Of a stretch of 64,000 nucleotides of DNA, positions 22,275 through 33,498 are shown one piece after another (the first letter of the stretch is position 1; each line of letters starts with the position of its first letter). Both the position numbers and the translations under genes were made by a program. A model generated the notes under the pieces. It was not told where the DNA came from. It made no database searches and saw only the letters and a list, made by a program, of their open reading frames with translations. This stretch comes from Clitopilus passeckerianus (Eukaryota; Basidiomycota; Agaricomycetes; Agaricales; Entolomataceae): assembly GCA_944990035.1 (NCBI GenBank), contig CALYLX010000101.1:1-64000 (forward strand), read 5' to 3'.

Positions 22275-25200
22275 CTATCCCTGGCAGACATCCCCGAGAA
22301 GGGCTCTCAACTCGGTAGTACCCATCAACCTCTCAACCAGCCCTCCTCCATTGTTGTAATACAATTTCCCGACAACCTCCCTAAACCTCGCATATGCCTC
22401 CATGACGCTGTCCTGCACGTGCTCTACCAGAACTCTGACAGTTCTATCGTCCTCGAGGTACAACCGCAACCGTGTCACAGATCCGCGAAGATCTGCCTGG
22501 CACGCCCGGCGAGCCTCCTCGTCCAAGGCTGCTGCTGCGCTTTCTGTCGCCCAACTCTGCTGAACGAGATCTTGAGGAATTGACAGCTGACTTGTCGAAG
22601 ACGTGCTGGGCGCCTTCGCCTTCTCGTTCAGAGAAGAATTGGATGCCGTAGAATGAGCGATGACTCGGTCGGTCCACTCAAGGAGCGGTTGTGAGACTGG
22701 GTTGGAGCAATATAAAATTATAGATTCGCATGCTTGGCGAAGCTCGTGGTCAATACCCTGAAAGAGACAAAACTTAGTCTGTTTCAAGTCTCACTGAAGG
22801 AAGGTGCCTACATGTTTAGCTTCCTTGATGTTCTCAATCGACCGAGGCATTCCCAGACTTGCAAACAGTGCATCAGGTAGCAAGGATGTCGTCCTGCTTA
22901 GCATATTCGCCAGAGTGTCTACCCGTGCATGAGTATGAGAAGAAAGGAAGGTCGGAAAACCAACCTGTGACACTCCCGAAATCGATACTTGGGTCGACGT
23001 CTCTCTGAACCAAATCAAGATTCTGGGTGATTTCCTTGAGGATGAGAAGGTGTCGGACTAGGAAGAGTTGCGAGTCCAATGCCGACTTGGAACGCATGGT
23101 TTCCGATGCCACGACGAGAGATTGTCGGCAAAGCGAGACAGCTTCCTGCGCAATGTCCTCGAAGATAGCAGGCTGAGAAGGTGAGGGTTAAATATCATCG
23201 GGATGACCGGGAAAGGAGGCTAACCTTCACGAAGTCGTGTAGCTGTGACAGCACCCAGACAGTCTTTCGCAGGGTAGGATACCATGTATCTTGTTTATCA
23301 ATCGAAGGAAGCCGGAATATCTGGCTGACGCTCTCTTTCTCTCTCAATTCACCTGGACCAGTCGGTTTCCGAGCAGCTAAGATCAGCTCAACGTGAGCAA
23401 TTCAATTCGACCTGGGCAATGAATGAGATAGACTGACCGACAAGAATCTCAGGGTACGCCAGATCCTCCGGTGTTGGTACATAATACCGAATGTCAGATT
23501 GGATGACAGACTGGGATTTGAAGAATAGCCTCGTCTGAGCGTCCTGGAGAATCATCTGCAGCAATTGGCTGGTGTGCAGCCTGCCCAACCCGACGCGTCG
23601 CCGGCTTTGGCCTGGATCCATTGTAAGTAATCGGTCTCCTTGTATGCTGGTATCCGCCCGCCGCGAACCCGACTCTTCTCCGTCAGAATCCTCATCGGGG
23701 AGTGTTGGCGCGTCAAGGACCATCAAAGCTTGAAGTACGGTGCATACTTCACAGAGTGCTGTAAGACGTGGTTCGTGGAGGATCCGAGGCCGCAGATCGT
23801 CATAGAGGTAGTCGCAAAGAGTTTCCAAATATTGGCTAGACGGTGAATCAGAAATCGAACTAAACGGGGGAAAGGCCACCTACTATAACTGGTCTTCACC
23901 TGAGTTGAAAAAATGCCTGAACAACTCAAATTCATCGGTGCACAGTTGCTTCAGAAATGTGCATCCGGCCCTCGTCTAAGGCGGGTAAGCAAATAGGTAT
24001 CAGGGGAATAAGTATATCACCAACCAAATCAACGAGTTCGCTCCCAGCGGGGTCCAAGCCCCTGATTTCTTCCATGATTCTCCCCGTAAGAAGTCCCTTT
24101 CGGGCTCCGAAGTATGCTTGGTGGCATTCCTGCAGAAGAGCAGAAAGCTCTTGAGGATGTGCGCGAGCCCGCCTTTCTAGCTCGTTCAGAAGGGGAACCA
24201 GTTGTTGGGACACCGAGATGAAGCGCGTGTAGAGTAGATGCATCTGCGCAGTGGAAGACATTTCCTATTGGAGAGGGGCTTAGATATGCGTTGAATCCAC
24301 TTTTGAACCCGACTCACTGTCTCCGATAAGCGCTTCGAGATATCTGCCGTCAGAGCTCGCAGGGAGCCAACGAAGTACATCTTGATGAGAGTCATGGCGC
24401 GTGTCATACACTGCTGGTAACGGAATAAATAGATTTCCGCCTCTCGGAATTGTCGCTGCAAGATTGATTAGGAGAGTACACAGAGCAGGCGAGATAGCTC
24501 ACATGTGCTTGCAGATATTCGATGCAAACGTCTACCCGTTCAACCATGTACAAGAAGTCCGTTTGAAGCACGAGGGACTCCCCAGGATGGTTGAGCATTC
24601 GAGTAGCTTGCTCAAGTTCTTGAAAGTACTCGATACGGGTATCTATCTCATCTGTCAATTCAAGCAACCGATCCTAGAACGTTCAAGCTACGATCAGCAG
24701 ACGGGTCATATGCCAGTCTCGAAACTCACTCTTTCCTCAACCAGCTTTTCGCATGCTTCCTTCAAGCTCTTACCACCCTCCTCAACGCCTCTCCATCCTT
24801 CCAGCATCTCGCTAACCTCCTGATCAATAACCTCAATCTTGCCCACCAGCGAATCGCATGTTGCCAGATGTTCTGTGACATTCTCCATGTGTGCCCGAAA
24901 ATGCGCCTCTTGACTGCGCGCAACAGATCGGTCCACCTGTGAGAACCATTCATGGAACTGCTGTGGTGTCTCCACAGGTTGCTTTGGATGCAAGGCATGG
25001 CTAGAAGATCCTACCGCAGAACGAGCAGATGCTGAGACACATATGGGTGTTCCAATACGTGGTGTTCCAGCTCCAACTGGCAGACGGTTGCGTGGAGTCG
25101 AAGGCCGTGAAGGACCTGCTTCATCTTCAAACTATCAGTGACTCAGAACCCTTATTTAGAGAGCAAGTTGTAGGATCGTGAGCATACCTTGGCTGGATAT

Positions 25201-25355
25201 GGGAGATGCTCGCTCGCTGATTTTATGGCGTCGATACTCTTTTTGGCCAAGTCATCCAAAGGTGCTTTCTCCTCCCATTCTTCTAAGGAGACATTTGCAA
25301 GCGACTTGGGCTGAAGACTTGTCGGCTGGGTTGATGCAGGACGTCGGCTGGTCAT
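22275..25355 (-). CDS. COG3: Conserved oligomeric Golgi complex subunit 3 (Sec34)
   Basis: Minus-strand gene of about a dozen exons. It starts MTSRRPASTQPTSLQP at 25355 and stops at 22275-22277. Diagnostic stretches in order: TPQQFHEWFSQVDRSVARSQ, SEMLEGWRGVEEGGKSLKEA, FQELEQATRMLNHPGESLVL, YMVERVDVCIEYLQAH, QQCMTRAMTLIKMYFVGSLR, MHLLYTRFISVSQQLVPLLN, QECHQAYFGARKGLL, RPRILHEPRLTALCEVCTVL and QDAQTRLFFKSQSVIQSDIR. These match fungal COG3/Sec34, a lobe-A subunit of the COG tethering complex for retrograde intra-Golgi transport. The C-terminal exon (VEHVQDSVMEAYARF) is the helical tail. All segments examined are intact. It is single copy here, with no functional link to its neighbours. Confidence 0.9.
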
Positions 25356-25807
25356 TTGGTCAATGGAGAGCTTGTGTCAGGTGGCTGTGCTTGCAGTCTC
25401 AATGGAGGCTTCCACAATGACACGAAAATGAAGACACAATGGTTCGTTTTTTGCAGAGTACAGTACAACAGGTGATACTACAGGTTGGTTATAATGCTAC
25501 GGGTATTGTACACAGAAAGAATGATGATGTTGATACAATGCGGATTGGATGATGCTCTTGGGAAGTAGCAGAGGGAGAACAGCAACAAGAAAATACACGA
25601 CAGGTAAACTATGGAATACATGCTGATCTCAGCAGAATACAGACAGGGAATTAATGCAGATGATGACAGGCAGGGGAGGCAAGCAGAGCAGAAAAATAAT
25701 AACTGGCAAATGTGAAAGGTGCAAGAGTAATCGGCGGGTTCCCTGAACTTGGTGTGCGTTGGTGAAACCGGAATGGGATGAGGAGCCTGTATGAGTACTT
25801 CTCAGGA
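25356..25807. other. Spacer containing the 3' flank repeated after all three genes of the 26-31 kb family
   Basis: Holds the COG3 promoter. Sequence from about 25450 (acaacaggtgatactac and following) is similar to 28540-28750 and loosely to 30000-30170, so it belongs to the segmental duplication of the unknown gene family. Confidence 0.5.
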
Positions 25808-26826
25808 CTATTCAACTTCGGGAGCGGGTTCCAGCGTGGGTTCCAAGACGGCTGATTCATCTGAGCACGAGCCAGAAGACTTGCCAGAACCTGCAGCAGC
25901 CTTGAATTGTTTGGGGTGAGGCCAGGACATCGACGGAGTGGTCAGCATTGGCCCACTGGGCTTTCTCTTTCCTTTTCCTAACTCATTGATAGAATCCGAA
26001 GGGTCTTGAGAGTCGGCCGCTTTGGTAGAATTGAGTGGGGAATTAGTGATAGTAGTGCCGGGTCGCCATCGTAATGGGGAACTTGAAGCTGAGGTGCACC
26101 TTTGATTTCTTCAGCTATAGCTAAACCTGGGGCGCCAACAATGCTCAGACCAATTGCCTACAATTTCAAATCAGTATAAGAGTAAGATATACCGGAAAGG
26201 GATCATTAGCGGGGAATCAGCTGGCGTAGGTTGGCTTGGTCCATCGCTGCCGGCTGGTTCCATGAACAATGGGCTCGAAAATGTATCACCCTGAGCAGGA
26301 GTTACATCCGGGCTGGTACTGACCCCAGCTGCAGCCGCCTGTCTATCAAGTGTGGCTGAGTAAAAGCCTTGGATGGATATCGCTCCCGCGATGATAGGGC
26401 CCGGAAGGTTTGTCAGGGTTAAGATGTCTTTGGGATTTGGTGACGTCAACCCACTTGTGGGTGCTGAAAGGCTGTGGTTGCTAGTCATGAACATAGACAA
26501 CAGAGCGTGTTGTATGAGGGCAAAATATCCCTTCTGGGCTCCAACATCACTGAGATAGCAATCGGAGCATATAATCAGTCAGCCCCATTTCATTTACAAA
26601 CGCTAGCAAAGAAGCTTACGTCATGGCATTATGGAACCCAATAATATTCCCAACAATGATATGGAGTAGGGGTGGTGGTCCAGCCGGCTCGTGCTCTGGG
26701 ATCACAGACTACAGGGTTTTTGCTTGATGAGCTTGTCAAAAAGAAGGGGGATGCAAGATTTGACGTCGTCACGTCCTCCTCTGTACCTTCACAAATGTAT
26801 GTTGACGCTTTAAAAAGCTCATTCAT
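25808..26826 (-). CDS. Unknown tandem family, copy A
   Basis: No known family recognised. Minus-strand coding pieces, 5' to 3': MNELFKASTYICE; HIIVGNIIGFHNAMT joined across an intron to DVGAQKGYFALIQHALL; NLPGPIIAGAISIQGFYSAT; an intron; IVGAPGLAIAEEIK; a further intron (gtgcacctc...caaag); and a C-terminal part with GKGKRKPSGPML and TTPSMSWPHPKQFKAAAG, ending at TAG 25808-25810. About 240 aa. Two short hydrophobic segments and a basic, Ser/Pro-rich tail are visible. Copies B and C share the GPII...SATLD region (B only) and the KRxxxGPxxxTPSM tail (all). The start and the first introns are uncertain. It could be a small membrane-associated protein; no function can be given. Confidence 0.45.
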
Positions 26827-28871
26827 AGTATATGATAAAAGCGAGGTCCTTAGGGTGTGTCAATCAATATTAATCAATCATAGGAAGGGAAGTACTGTCC
26901 CAAAGATGAACGCACTGAGAGAAACTGAACGGGGGTTTCCGTCCAGTCAACAATCTCCACAACAAAATTGGTAACAGAAACGTCTGCCATTCCTGCTCAA
27001 TAATTGTTCGCATGCTCATTCCTCGTCAACCGAAAGGACTGGATATCCTCGTCCAGGGGTATGGTGGTGCATGTGTATATGAGTGCCTTGATCATGTCCA
27101 AGACTTTCAGTTGGAGGGCGACAAGTAGCTCTGTGTGATCGGTGACATTTTAAAGGAAGTTGAGCTCGCTAGGTTCTAATATGGGATTTGGATGGACCCC
27201 CGGCTCCTGAGGTGTAGAGATTGTCATATCAGAAAAACAAAGTGTTGAAAAGAGCAGGAGATCCGATATCCGACACGCGTCGCGTATTGTGGCGTTGATG
27301 CGTTTTAGCCGCAAGCTTCAAGTCGACCAAACTCGAAATAGAATGAAGAATGAGAAGACATTATACACAGATGACGATATCACTCTGAGTAGGGCAAGGT
27401 TCGATGCAGCCGTAATGGTTGATGTACTTCGTTAAGGTGGCCCAGGATAATGACTACTTTATCGGTCAGCCAGGTTCGGTCGCGTATATAGCGACCAATG
27501 CTTAGGGTCCCTGATCGAATGGTGGGATGAAAGATCTGAAACCGAAAAGAGCGGTCCCTTCACCAGGACCGCCTGGAAAGGTGAGACAGTTGGGTGGTCC
27601 GAGAGATCCCAGTCATTGCCATGTGCTTTTTATTGACTGGAGTGGGACCACTGGGATGTTGATTTCCTTCCAAAACTTTATTCTCAAGCTCAGTATGTGT
27701 GGTAGCCGACGGGAGACTTATCCGTTCAAGGTTCTCCAAGTCATACTTCATGCATAGCTCTATTACCGATGTTCGGCGCAAGAAACCAAACCAGCTCAAT
27801 CTCGTTCGCGAGAGAATACTCGGGCTTTTCGAAGACGCCTTGGCTGCGTAGCCTGCAAAGGCAAAGTCAGCACCCTGTCGTCAGCGGCTAGGTAGCGTTC
27901 ACCCGCTACGAAGTTTTACCATAAAGCTCACCGAATTTTACAGAAGCTGATGCCACTAGCAGCGTTTAAAGGCAGTTGGATATCGCGGTAGCCGCTGTCG
28001 GCCTGAGATGCATGCGCTGCTATTTCCACCAGCCTGAGCGAACGGGTAAGTCGTAAATAAGGGTAGTTGCCACGTCGGATGCTGTAGTTCTACAAGATGG
28101 CGAGTTAGGGGATATAAACATAACCATGGATGAGCAAATGATGTGAAAACTCACCGGAATTTAGGACTTCGGATGATCGACCGCGAAAGATGGCAAGAAA
28201 GATGCGGGAGAAAACCCGTACATAACGGGCGCGTAGAACTTCAAAGCAAACACAATTGTTGGATCGGAGTCGGAGTTAACCCAAAGCAAGTGGTCACAAC
28301 TCAGTGGACTTCAGGTAGCTTTACCGACTAGGCACCCGTTGACACGAAATCCACCCCCTCTGGCGAACAATCGACTTCTTCAAGCCGTCGAAGGAAGTGA
28401 ACTTGAAGGTGAGACTCCTGGATCCACCATTTATTTAAACCCCTCATATTCAAACGGCCAGAGGGCCGCAACTGATCGAGAGGGGAGACTATATGGGGCT
28501 GATCTGAGGCGACAGACAACGAGTATTTGCATTTTGTCAAATACAGTATGACGGGTGCTACTACTGGGCATAATGCTGCGGGTATCATACGGAAAGAATA
28601 GTGGTTACGGATAGGGCGATACTCTTGAGAATGGAACCGACGAAGACTGGCGACAGGAAAATGCACGACGGACAGATAACGGGATACCGGCGAGGGGATG
28701 ATTGAGGCAGGATACACAGAAACGATGAGGACATGCAGGAGAGGTGAAGAAAGCGATTTTTTCTCGACGGGATCTTTGAACTTGAAAATATTTTGACAAG
28801 ACTTCACCGGGACGAAGAGCCTCGAGGACAATTCAGCTTTGGAAGTGGATTCCACACGGGGTCCTAGACGA
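26827..28871. other. Intergenic region with possible broken exon remnants
   Basis: A minus-strand frame starting at ATG 27227 reads 25 codons, a TAA, 50 codons (including ELLVALQLKVLDMIKALIY), a TGA, then MADVSVTNFVVEIVDWTETP and further codons to about 26874, all in one frame. This looks like a decayed or unusually spliced gene upstream of copy A. The word agatccgatatccgacac at about 27260 recurs at about 29790 upstream of copy B. The rest (27.5-28.8 kb) includes the copy B 3' flank. Nothing else is supported. Confidence 0.35.
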
Positions 28872-29810
28872 TCAACCACCCGAGGGAGTTCCAGAGGACT
28901 CATCAGAAGTCGCGGCGGTCTTGAATTGCTTGGGATGGGGCCAAGACATCGACGGAGTGGTGGGCATCGGCTCACTGGGCTTCCTCTTTCCCGACTCATT
29001 GATTACATCCAAAGAATCTTCTAGACCAGCTGCTTCAGTACCAGGGCCTGTAATTATTGCGTCTCGACTGCCGTCCGGAGCTTGGGGTGCGTCTTCCGAG
29101 TCCACCGTAGCAGTTCTCAGAATGCCAGCAATACCCAGGCTAATCACCTACAATCACAATCAGTGTAAGAGCGGGAATTTGAAGACAATATGAGTCTGGG
29201 TGACCTCCGCCCGGACAAAGTTTGAAATGTTGGAGGGCAATGCCGAAGTGAAGTCGCTACTGTCGCGCGGTTCATCTATAACGTCAGGTGCACCAGGCAT
29301 CGAAGAAGGCTCCCCCATCTTTTCAGCTGCTAGTTCAGGAGATCGCTCGATAGTTTGTAGCATGTTAGCGACTGATGATGAGGTTCCGCCTCCAATGACT
29401 ATCGGAGAACTGTCTGCCGGTTCTGTGAAGAGAGGACTTGAAAATGCGTCAGGGGCCTTTTCATCTGAATCGGCAGCGCCAAGTGCAGCAACCTGCATAT
29501 CGAGAGTGGCTGAGTAAAGACCCTTGATTGAAATTGCTGCCGCAATGATAGGCCCAGGAAAGGTTTCCTCGAGATATGGTGACGTCGATTCGCTTGTCGG
29601 TGCTGCAGGCGAGTGGTTGCTACTACCAGTGGGTTGTACGTTGGCTGGCTGACGACTGCCAGGCTCCTCGTAAACCATATTCGAGTTGAACATGCTGGCG
29701 TTCGGAAGAAACTTTACAAGGCGGTGGAGCTGTCCTGGAAGTAGAGAACAAAGACACGAAGCAAAGAAAACGGAAAGCATGAACATTTGAAGATCCGATA
29801 TCCGACACAC
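28872..29810 (-). CDS. Unknown tandem family, copy B
   Basis: Two minus-strand exons are clear: one ending near 29200 and one at 28872-29147 (intron gtcacc...ttgtag, phase 0). Exon 1 contains SNHSPAAPTSESTSP, then FPGPIIAAAISIKGLYSATL, a Ser/Pro-rich stretch and NISNFVRAE. Exon 2 has VISLGIAGIL, ESGKRKPSEPMPTTPSMSWP and HPKQFKTAATSDESSG, stopping at 28872-28874. The start may be ATG 29693 (MFNSNMVYEEPG). The upstream frame to 29810 would add a signal-peptide-like MLSVFFASCLCSLLPG, but this stretch overlaps what looks like 5' flank in copy A. The copy A exon with GFHNAMTDVGAQ is missing here. Unknown function. Confidence 0.45.
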
Positions 29811-30220
29811 TTCGACCGGTAAGTCAATTCATGCTGCGTCTTCTATCTAGTTGGCTGGTGCATAGCACATGTGTTCACTCTGTTGTGGCCATGAAAGGAG
29901 TACTGTGCAGGCATTGGCGAAATGTAATTACAGGGAGTGCTACAGAATTTGAAGTCACAAGCTTTATGTGTGGGATCGTAGAAGAGAATAAATATAGCGT
30001 ACAAACAGTATCTATGCAGAAGTATACAGTGGTGGTATGGACTACTAGTACAGGCGAACAGCCGGGATTTCAACATTGGGATATTGAGGCAGGAAAATTG
30101 CAGGAAGACACAGAAGTAATGGGTGTGTCGGAACGATCAACAGAAACGCCACAAAGCCGCAACATGGGGACAAGAAGGGTTTGTGTGAATGAATCCTGAC
30201 ATTGGCCAACTTGACGCACA

Positions 30221-31146
30221 TCAGGCTCCGGAAGAGGAACTTCCTGCATAACTCTTATCAGCCTCGCCTGGGGAGGTGACCGGTGCCAAGTTGGACTCCA
30301 TTGACGGATGAGGATTCGCGGCGAGTTTCATTTGCTTCTCTGGTGGGACCAACATCGAAGGAGTGGCTGGGGTTGGCCCCGTATTCCTCCTTTTCCTGGG
30401 CTGATTGGCGGCGTTGGAAGCACCAGCGGGCTGTCTGAGATAGACAATTCGGGGATAGTTCCAGTTGAGGCTTCTGGATTCTTATCGGTGAGTCGAAGGG
30501 CGTGGAGCGAAGCTTCTGCTGTGGCAAGTGGCGAGGTGTGCGCCATTTGGCTGAAGCGGGAAACACCGATGACTCTGCGTGACCAAAGGTCGATGACAAA
30601 TGAACAGCGTTGAGAACTAGAAACGGTGTACTGAGCCAAGTAGTAAGGAAGGGGATGCAAATCTTACGAGTCCACGAAGACCTTGTCCGGGCAAGGAGGG
30701 CTTGGAATACACCTTCGCCTTCCTGTCGTATAGTGCCCAACCCAAATCCCATCTTGTCAAAGGGCTGGAAAGCATGAAGGAGACGCTCTATTTGATTCTG
30801 CAGAGCCAGGAACAGGAGAGGTCGTTCGATGTTGTCTTCGCCCAGATTCATCGCTGGGACTCCAACAATCCCAAGGTCTGTTACCTATGATATCGATGTC
30901 GGAGGAAGCATACACAGGTTGAAGACGTGGAATGATCTCTGAGCGGACTCGGCTGCTGTATCACTGCTCTTGGTGGAAAGGTGGTCTGCAGTTCATTTCT
31001 GACATTTCGCTATGCGCTGTGAATTGGAAGCTGGTAGGCCGGCGGCATGACCTGATGTCTGGAGAAGCAGCCCTGGACGCACCTAGCGAGTTATCGCTGG
31101 TCAAATGCGGGGTTGGATGAAAGCCGATGAGAGGCAAGGCTGTCAC
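30221..31146 (-). CDS. Unknown tandem family, copy C
   Basis: Minus-strand pieces: VTDLGIVGVPAMNLGE (about 30840-30890), equivalent to ISLGIAGIL of copy B, followed by LLHAFQPFDKMGFG; and a C-terminal segment with KRRNTGPTPATPSMLVPPEK and QMKLAANPHPSMES ending at TGA 30221-30223. The tail aligns with KRKPSEPMPTTPSMSWPHPK of copy B, so this is a third, more diverged relative. Upstream exons (DNSLGASRAASPDIRSC...) are less certain and introns are not all placed. No known family; predicted partly disordered. Confidence 0.4.
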
Positions 31147-32099
31147 TGCTGGCTGTCGCCGGCCATTAATCCATTATCGGAAGCGGTGGGCAGGTTTGCA
31201 AAGCTCGAAAGTGACGAACCAGATTCGAAATTCTGTGATCCCATGTGACCGTGGGAGAGCTGCGAAGGTGTTGTCGATTGGCATTCTGGTTCACACGAGA
31301 GGCGTCTCCGCTCGGTGACCTGTCGCAACCATTGCCCTCACCAATCAGAGTCCGTAAATCGAAGATCTAACAACAGTGGACTCAACAATGGCACCACCTG
31401 GTCAAGGTAGTTTGTTGGGGAGCCCGAGCTTGTACTGGGATGCGGGGAGTGTGTGTACGCGGCCAATGAGCTCGCTGGAAGTTCCGCGCCTGTGGAGATG
31501 TAGCACGACATTCAATGGTCATGGGTTCCGGTTAAGAATGGTGGGCCTGAAAACAAAGTGAGGTCCAGCTCGCGGTCGGAAAACTGGAACCAAACTATCA
31601 TTATCCACATCCCTACATACTGTATCTAGTGCAGCTGACAGTGACTTGAACGGTGATTCTGCAAAACCTGCCAAAATTGGAACAATCCAGGAGACCTCGG
31701 TGCACAGTTAACTACCGATAACCTTCTCGTTACTCTTAGTAGAGCAAGGCTCGAAGCCGCTTGTTCGCTCAAGTTGGTGTGCCTCATAAAGGCCTCAGAT
31801 TCATGAAACACAATACTTGGCTAGCGATATTCAGTGCACATAGCGATTGAAGTTTTAAGGCTCCGTCAGGTAGTCATATGAAGGACCTGTCTCCCAAACG
31901 GAGTGTGCTCACTCACCAGAGCCCCACCAGGACGCGTAATGCAGCGGAGATTTCGCTTCATAGGAGAGTGTTTTTCTGGTGGTTTGGTAGCTCGCTGACT
32001 GGGATACGACGCTTTAGTGCTCACGTGTGACAGTCTGCCACCCTCTCACGGTAGATTCTTTAGAATTGCTTGCTGCGCTTATCAGTTCTGGGAATGCTC
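31147..32099. other. Intergenic, nothing recognised
   Basis: Short ORFs on both strands only. It may contain the 5' end of copy C. Confidence 0.35.
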
Positions 32100-32545
32100 A
32101 CTGCTCATCATCGACGCCCGTTAGAGTCGACAGAACCCGCCGTCAAGTTCCAATCAAGACTATAGCAATTACAAATCAGGCGTAGGACTTGAGTCTCACT
32201 TCTGCAAATTCGACCATTCTGAATCTTGATTGAATCGCAGTTACCGAAAACGCCTCTGCGGATGCTGATGCCAGCTCTTCCTTCCAACCAAGAAGTCACT
32301 GAAGCAGGAAACGAAACGACAGGTTATCTTGCTTGTCGAACTCCCTAATATTCTGCCTCCCAAAATGCAACCTAAATTTCACGCTGCTTTCGAGGGCCTT
32401 GTCACCTCGGGGGAGCTCTCCAGCCTCCGACCTTCCAATACTTGTTGTCATTGTAATCGGTGACGCTGGTCTTCGACTTAAACTGATACACGATGTTTTG
32501 TGGTCCACTCCGCGTGCAACACGGGTAACGGCTAGCATTCAATAA
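32100..32545 (+). pseudogene. Degenerate RAD17 fragment
   Basis: This stretch aligns by eye, in order, with bases about 35560-35910 of the intact RAD17 gene 3.4 kb downstream. Matching pieces are CGAACTCCCTAATATTCTG against CGAGCTGCCAAACATCCTA (Walker B region, LPNI), TTTCACGCTGCTTTCGAGGG against TTTCACGCCGCTCTGGAAGG, and IPVVVVISDAGLR against LPILVVIVIGDAGLR. Frames shift between blocks, and the flanking N- and C-terminal parts of RAD17, including Walker A, are absent. So it is a non-functional partial duplicate, lying just past the 3' end of the secreted-protein gene on the opposite strand. Confidence 0.8.
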
Positions 32546-32556
32546 TACAAAAGCGT

Positions 32557-33498
32557 CTACTGACAAGACATGTCTCCGTTGAACATCTCGCACCTTTGGG
32601 CCACTGTATATAATGAGATTCGACTCTGACAGCTTGAAAGAATTATAGATCATGACTCACCGATGGAGCCATTCTCATCCCGATCTACGAGATCAAACGT
32701 CGAGTACTGTCCACGCTCAACTAAAAATCATTCTTAGTTAGCAGCTGATAGACCCAAAAACGGGTGAAATCTTACCAAGGTTGAAATCCTCATCCCGTTC
32801 CACAATCTCAAAATCTCGCTGGTTCAGAATGACATCCTCATCTACCAACTCTCTCTTCTTCTTGCTACTCTTCTTGGGCTCCTTCTTCTTGGGCTCTTTC
32901 TTCTTGGGCTCTTTCTTCTTGGGTTCTTTCTTCTTGGGTTCAGCCTTCTTGCCAGTCTTTTTGGCGTCAACGATAGCCTTAGCGGTAGCCTTCGCTGCAC
33001 CAGCGATCATACCGACGGGACCGCGACCGATACCTTCGGCCATAATCTTAAGGCCAGTCCTTCCATTGGCACCTGTCTGCTTGACGGCGTCCTGGAAACT
33101 CTTTTGCCATGGTACACCATCGCAATATCTCTGGCCAGCCATCACCATACAACCGCCGGGAGTGCCGCAGGCGTTGATGGTTGTGCATCCACGTTTCTCT
33201 GATGAATATGAGAGCTTTGGCATTGGTTACATGAATGGGTAATGACGTACTCAGTACTCCGTATTCATCCCGCTCGACGAGGTCGAAAGTGTTCAAAAAT
33301 GACCGACCGACTTGCATTTTGGTAAGTCCAAGAAGAAAAAGCATCCGGGCGCAACACTTTACCAATTTCTCCGGTCTCACCACGCTCGACCATGTGGAAG
33401 TGTCTAACGTTGAGAGCACCATCTGGAACGCTGAGATAGGCGCGTGCTTGGAAAGCCAATGCAAGAGTAACAAAGGTAGTCGTGAAAGTAGTCTTCAT
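32557..33498 (-). CDS. Small secreted, modular Lys-rich repeat protein
   Basis: Five exons on the minus strand: 33363-33498, 33251-33310 (60 nt), 32776-33198, 32661-32720 (60 nt) and 32557-32603. All four introns are phase 1; 241 aa. An N-terminal signal peptide (MKTTFTTTFVTLALAFQARA) is followed by four copies of F-x-[LIM]-V-[ED]-R-[DG]-E, one near the end of each of exons 1-4: FHMVERGETGEI, FDLVERDEYGVL, FEIVERDEDFNL and FDLVDRDENGSI. Exon 3 starts at a KKR site resembling a Kex2 cleavage site, then RGCTTINACGTPGGC, a Gly/Ala stretch, and (EPKKK) repeats. Six cysteines are outside the signal peptide. ATG 33498 is chosen because the signal peptide starts there. No family recognised; a secreted or Kex2-processed repeat protein is the best inference. 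Confidence 0.7.
32870..32941 (-). repeat. 15-nt in-frame microsatellite-like repeat (EPKKK units)
   Basis: Consecutive gagcccaagaagaaa-type units in exon 3 of the secreted-protein gene give tandem E-P-K-K-K. Unit number is likely to vary between strains by slippage. Confidence 0.8.

Noticed and set aside
28328..28999. 223-codon minus-strand ORF
   Set aside because: It overlaps the 3' flank and C-terminal exon of copy B in another frame and reads as the duplicated non-coding flank; no family resemblance.
32781..33242. Plus-strand ORF with repeated LGSFF units
   Set aside because: It is the antisense shadow of the EPKKK repeat in the secreted-protein gene.
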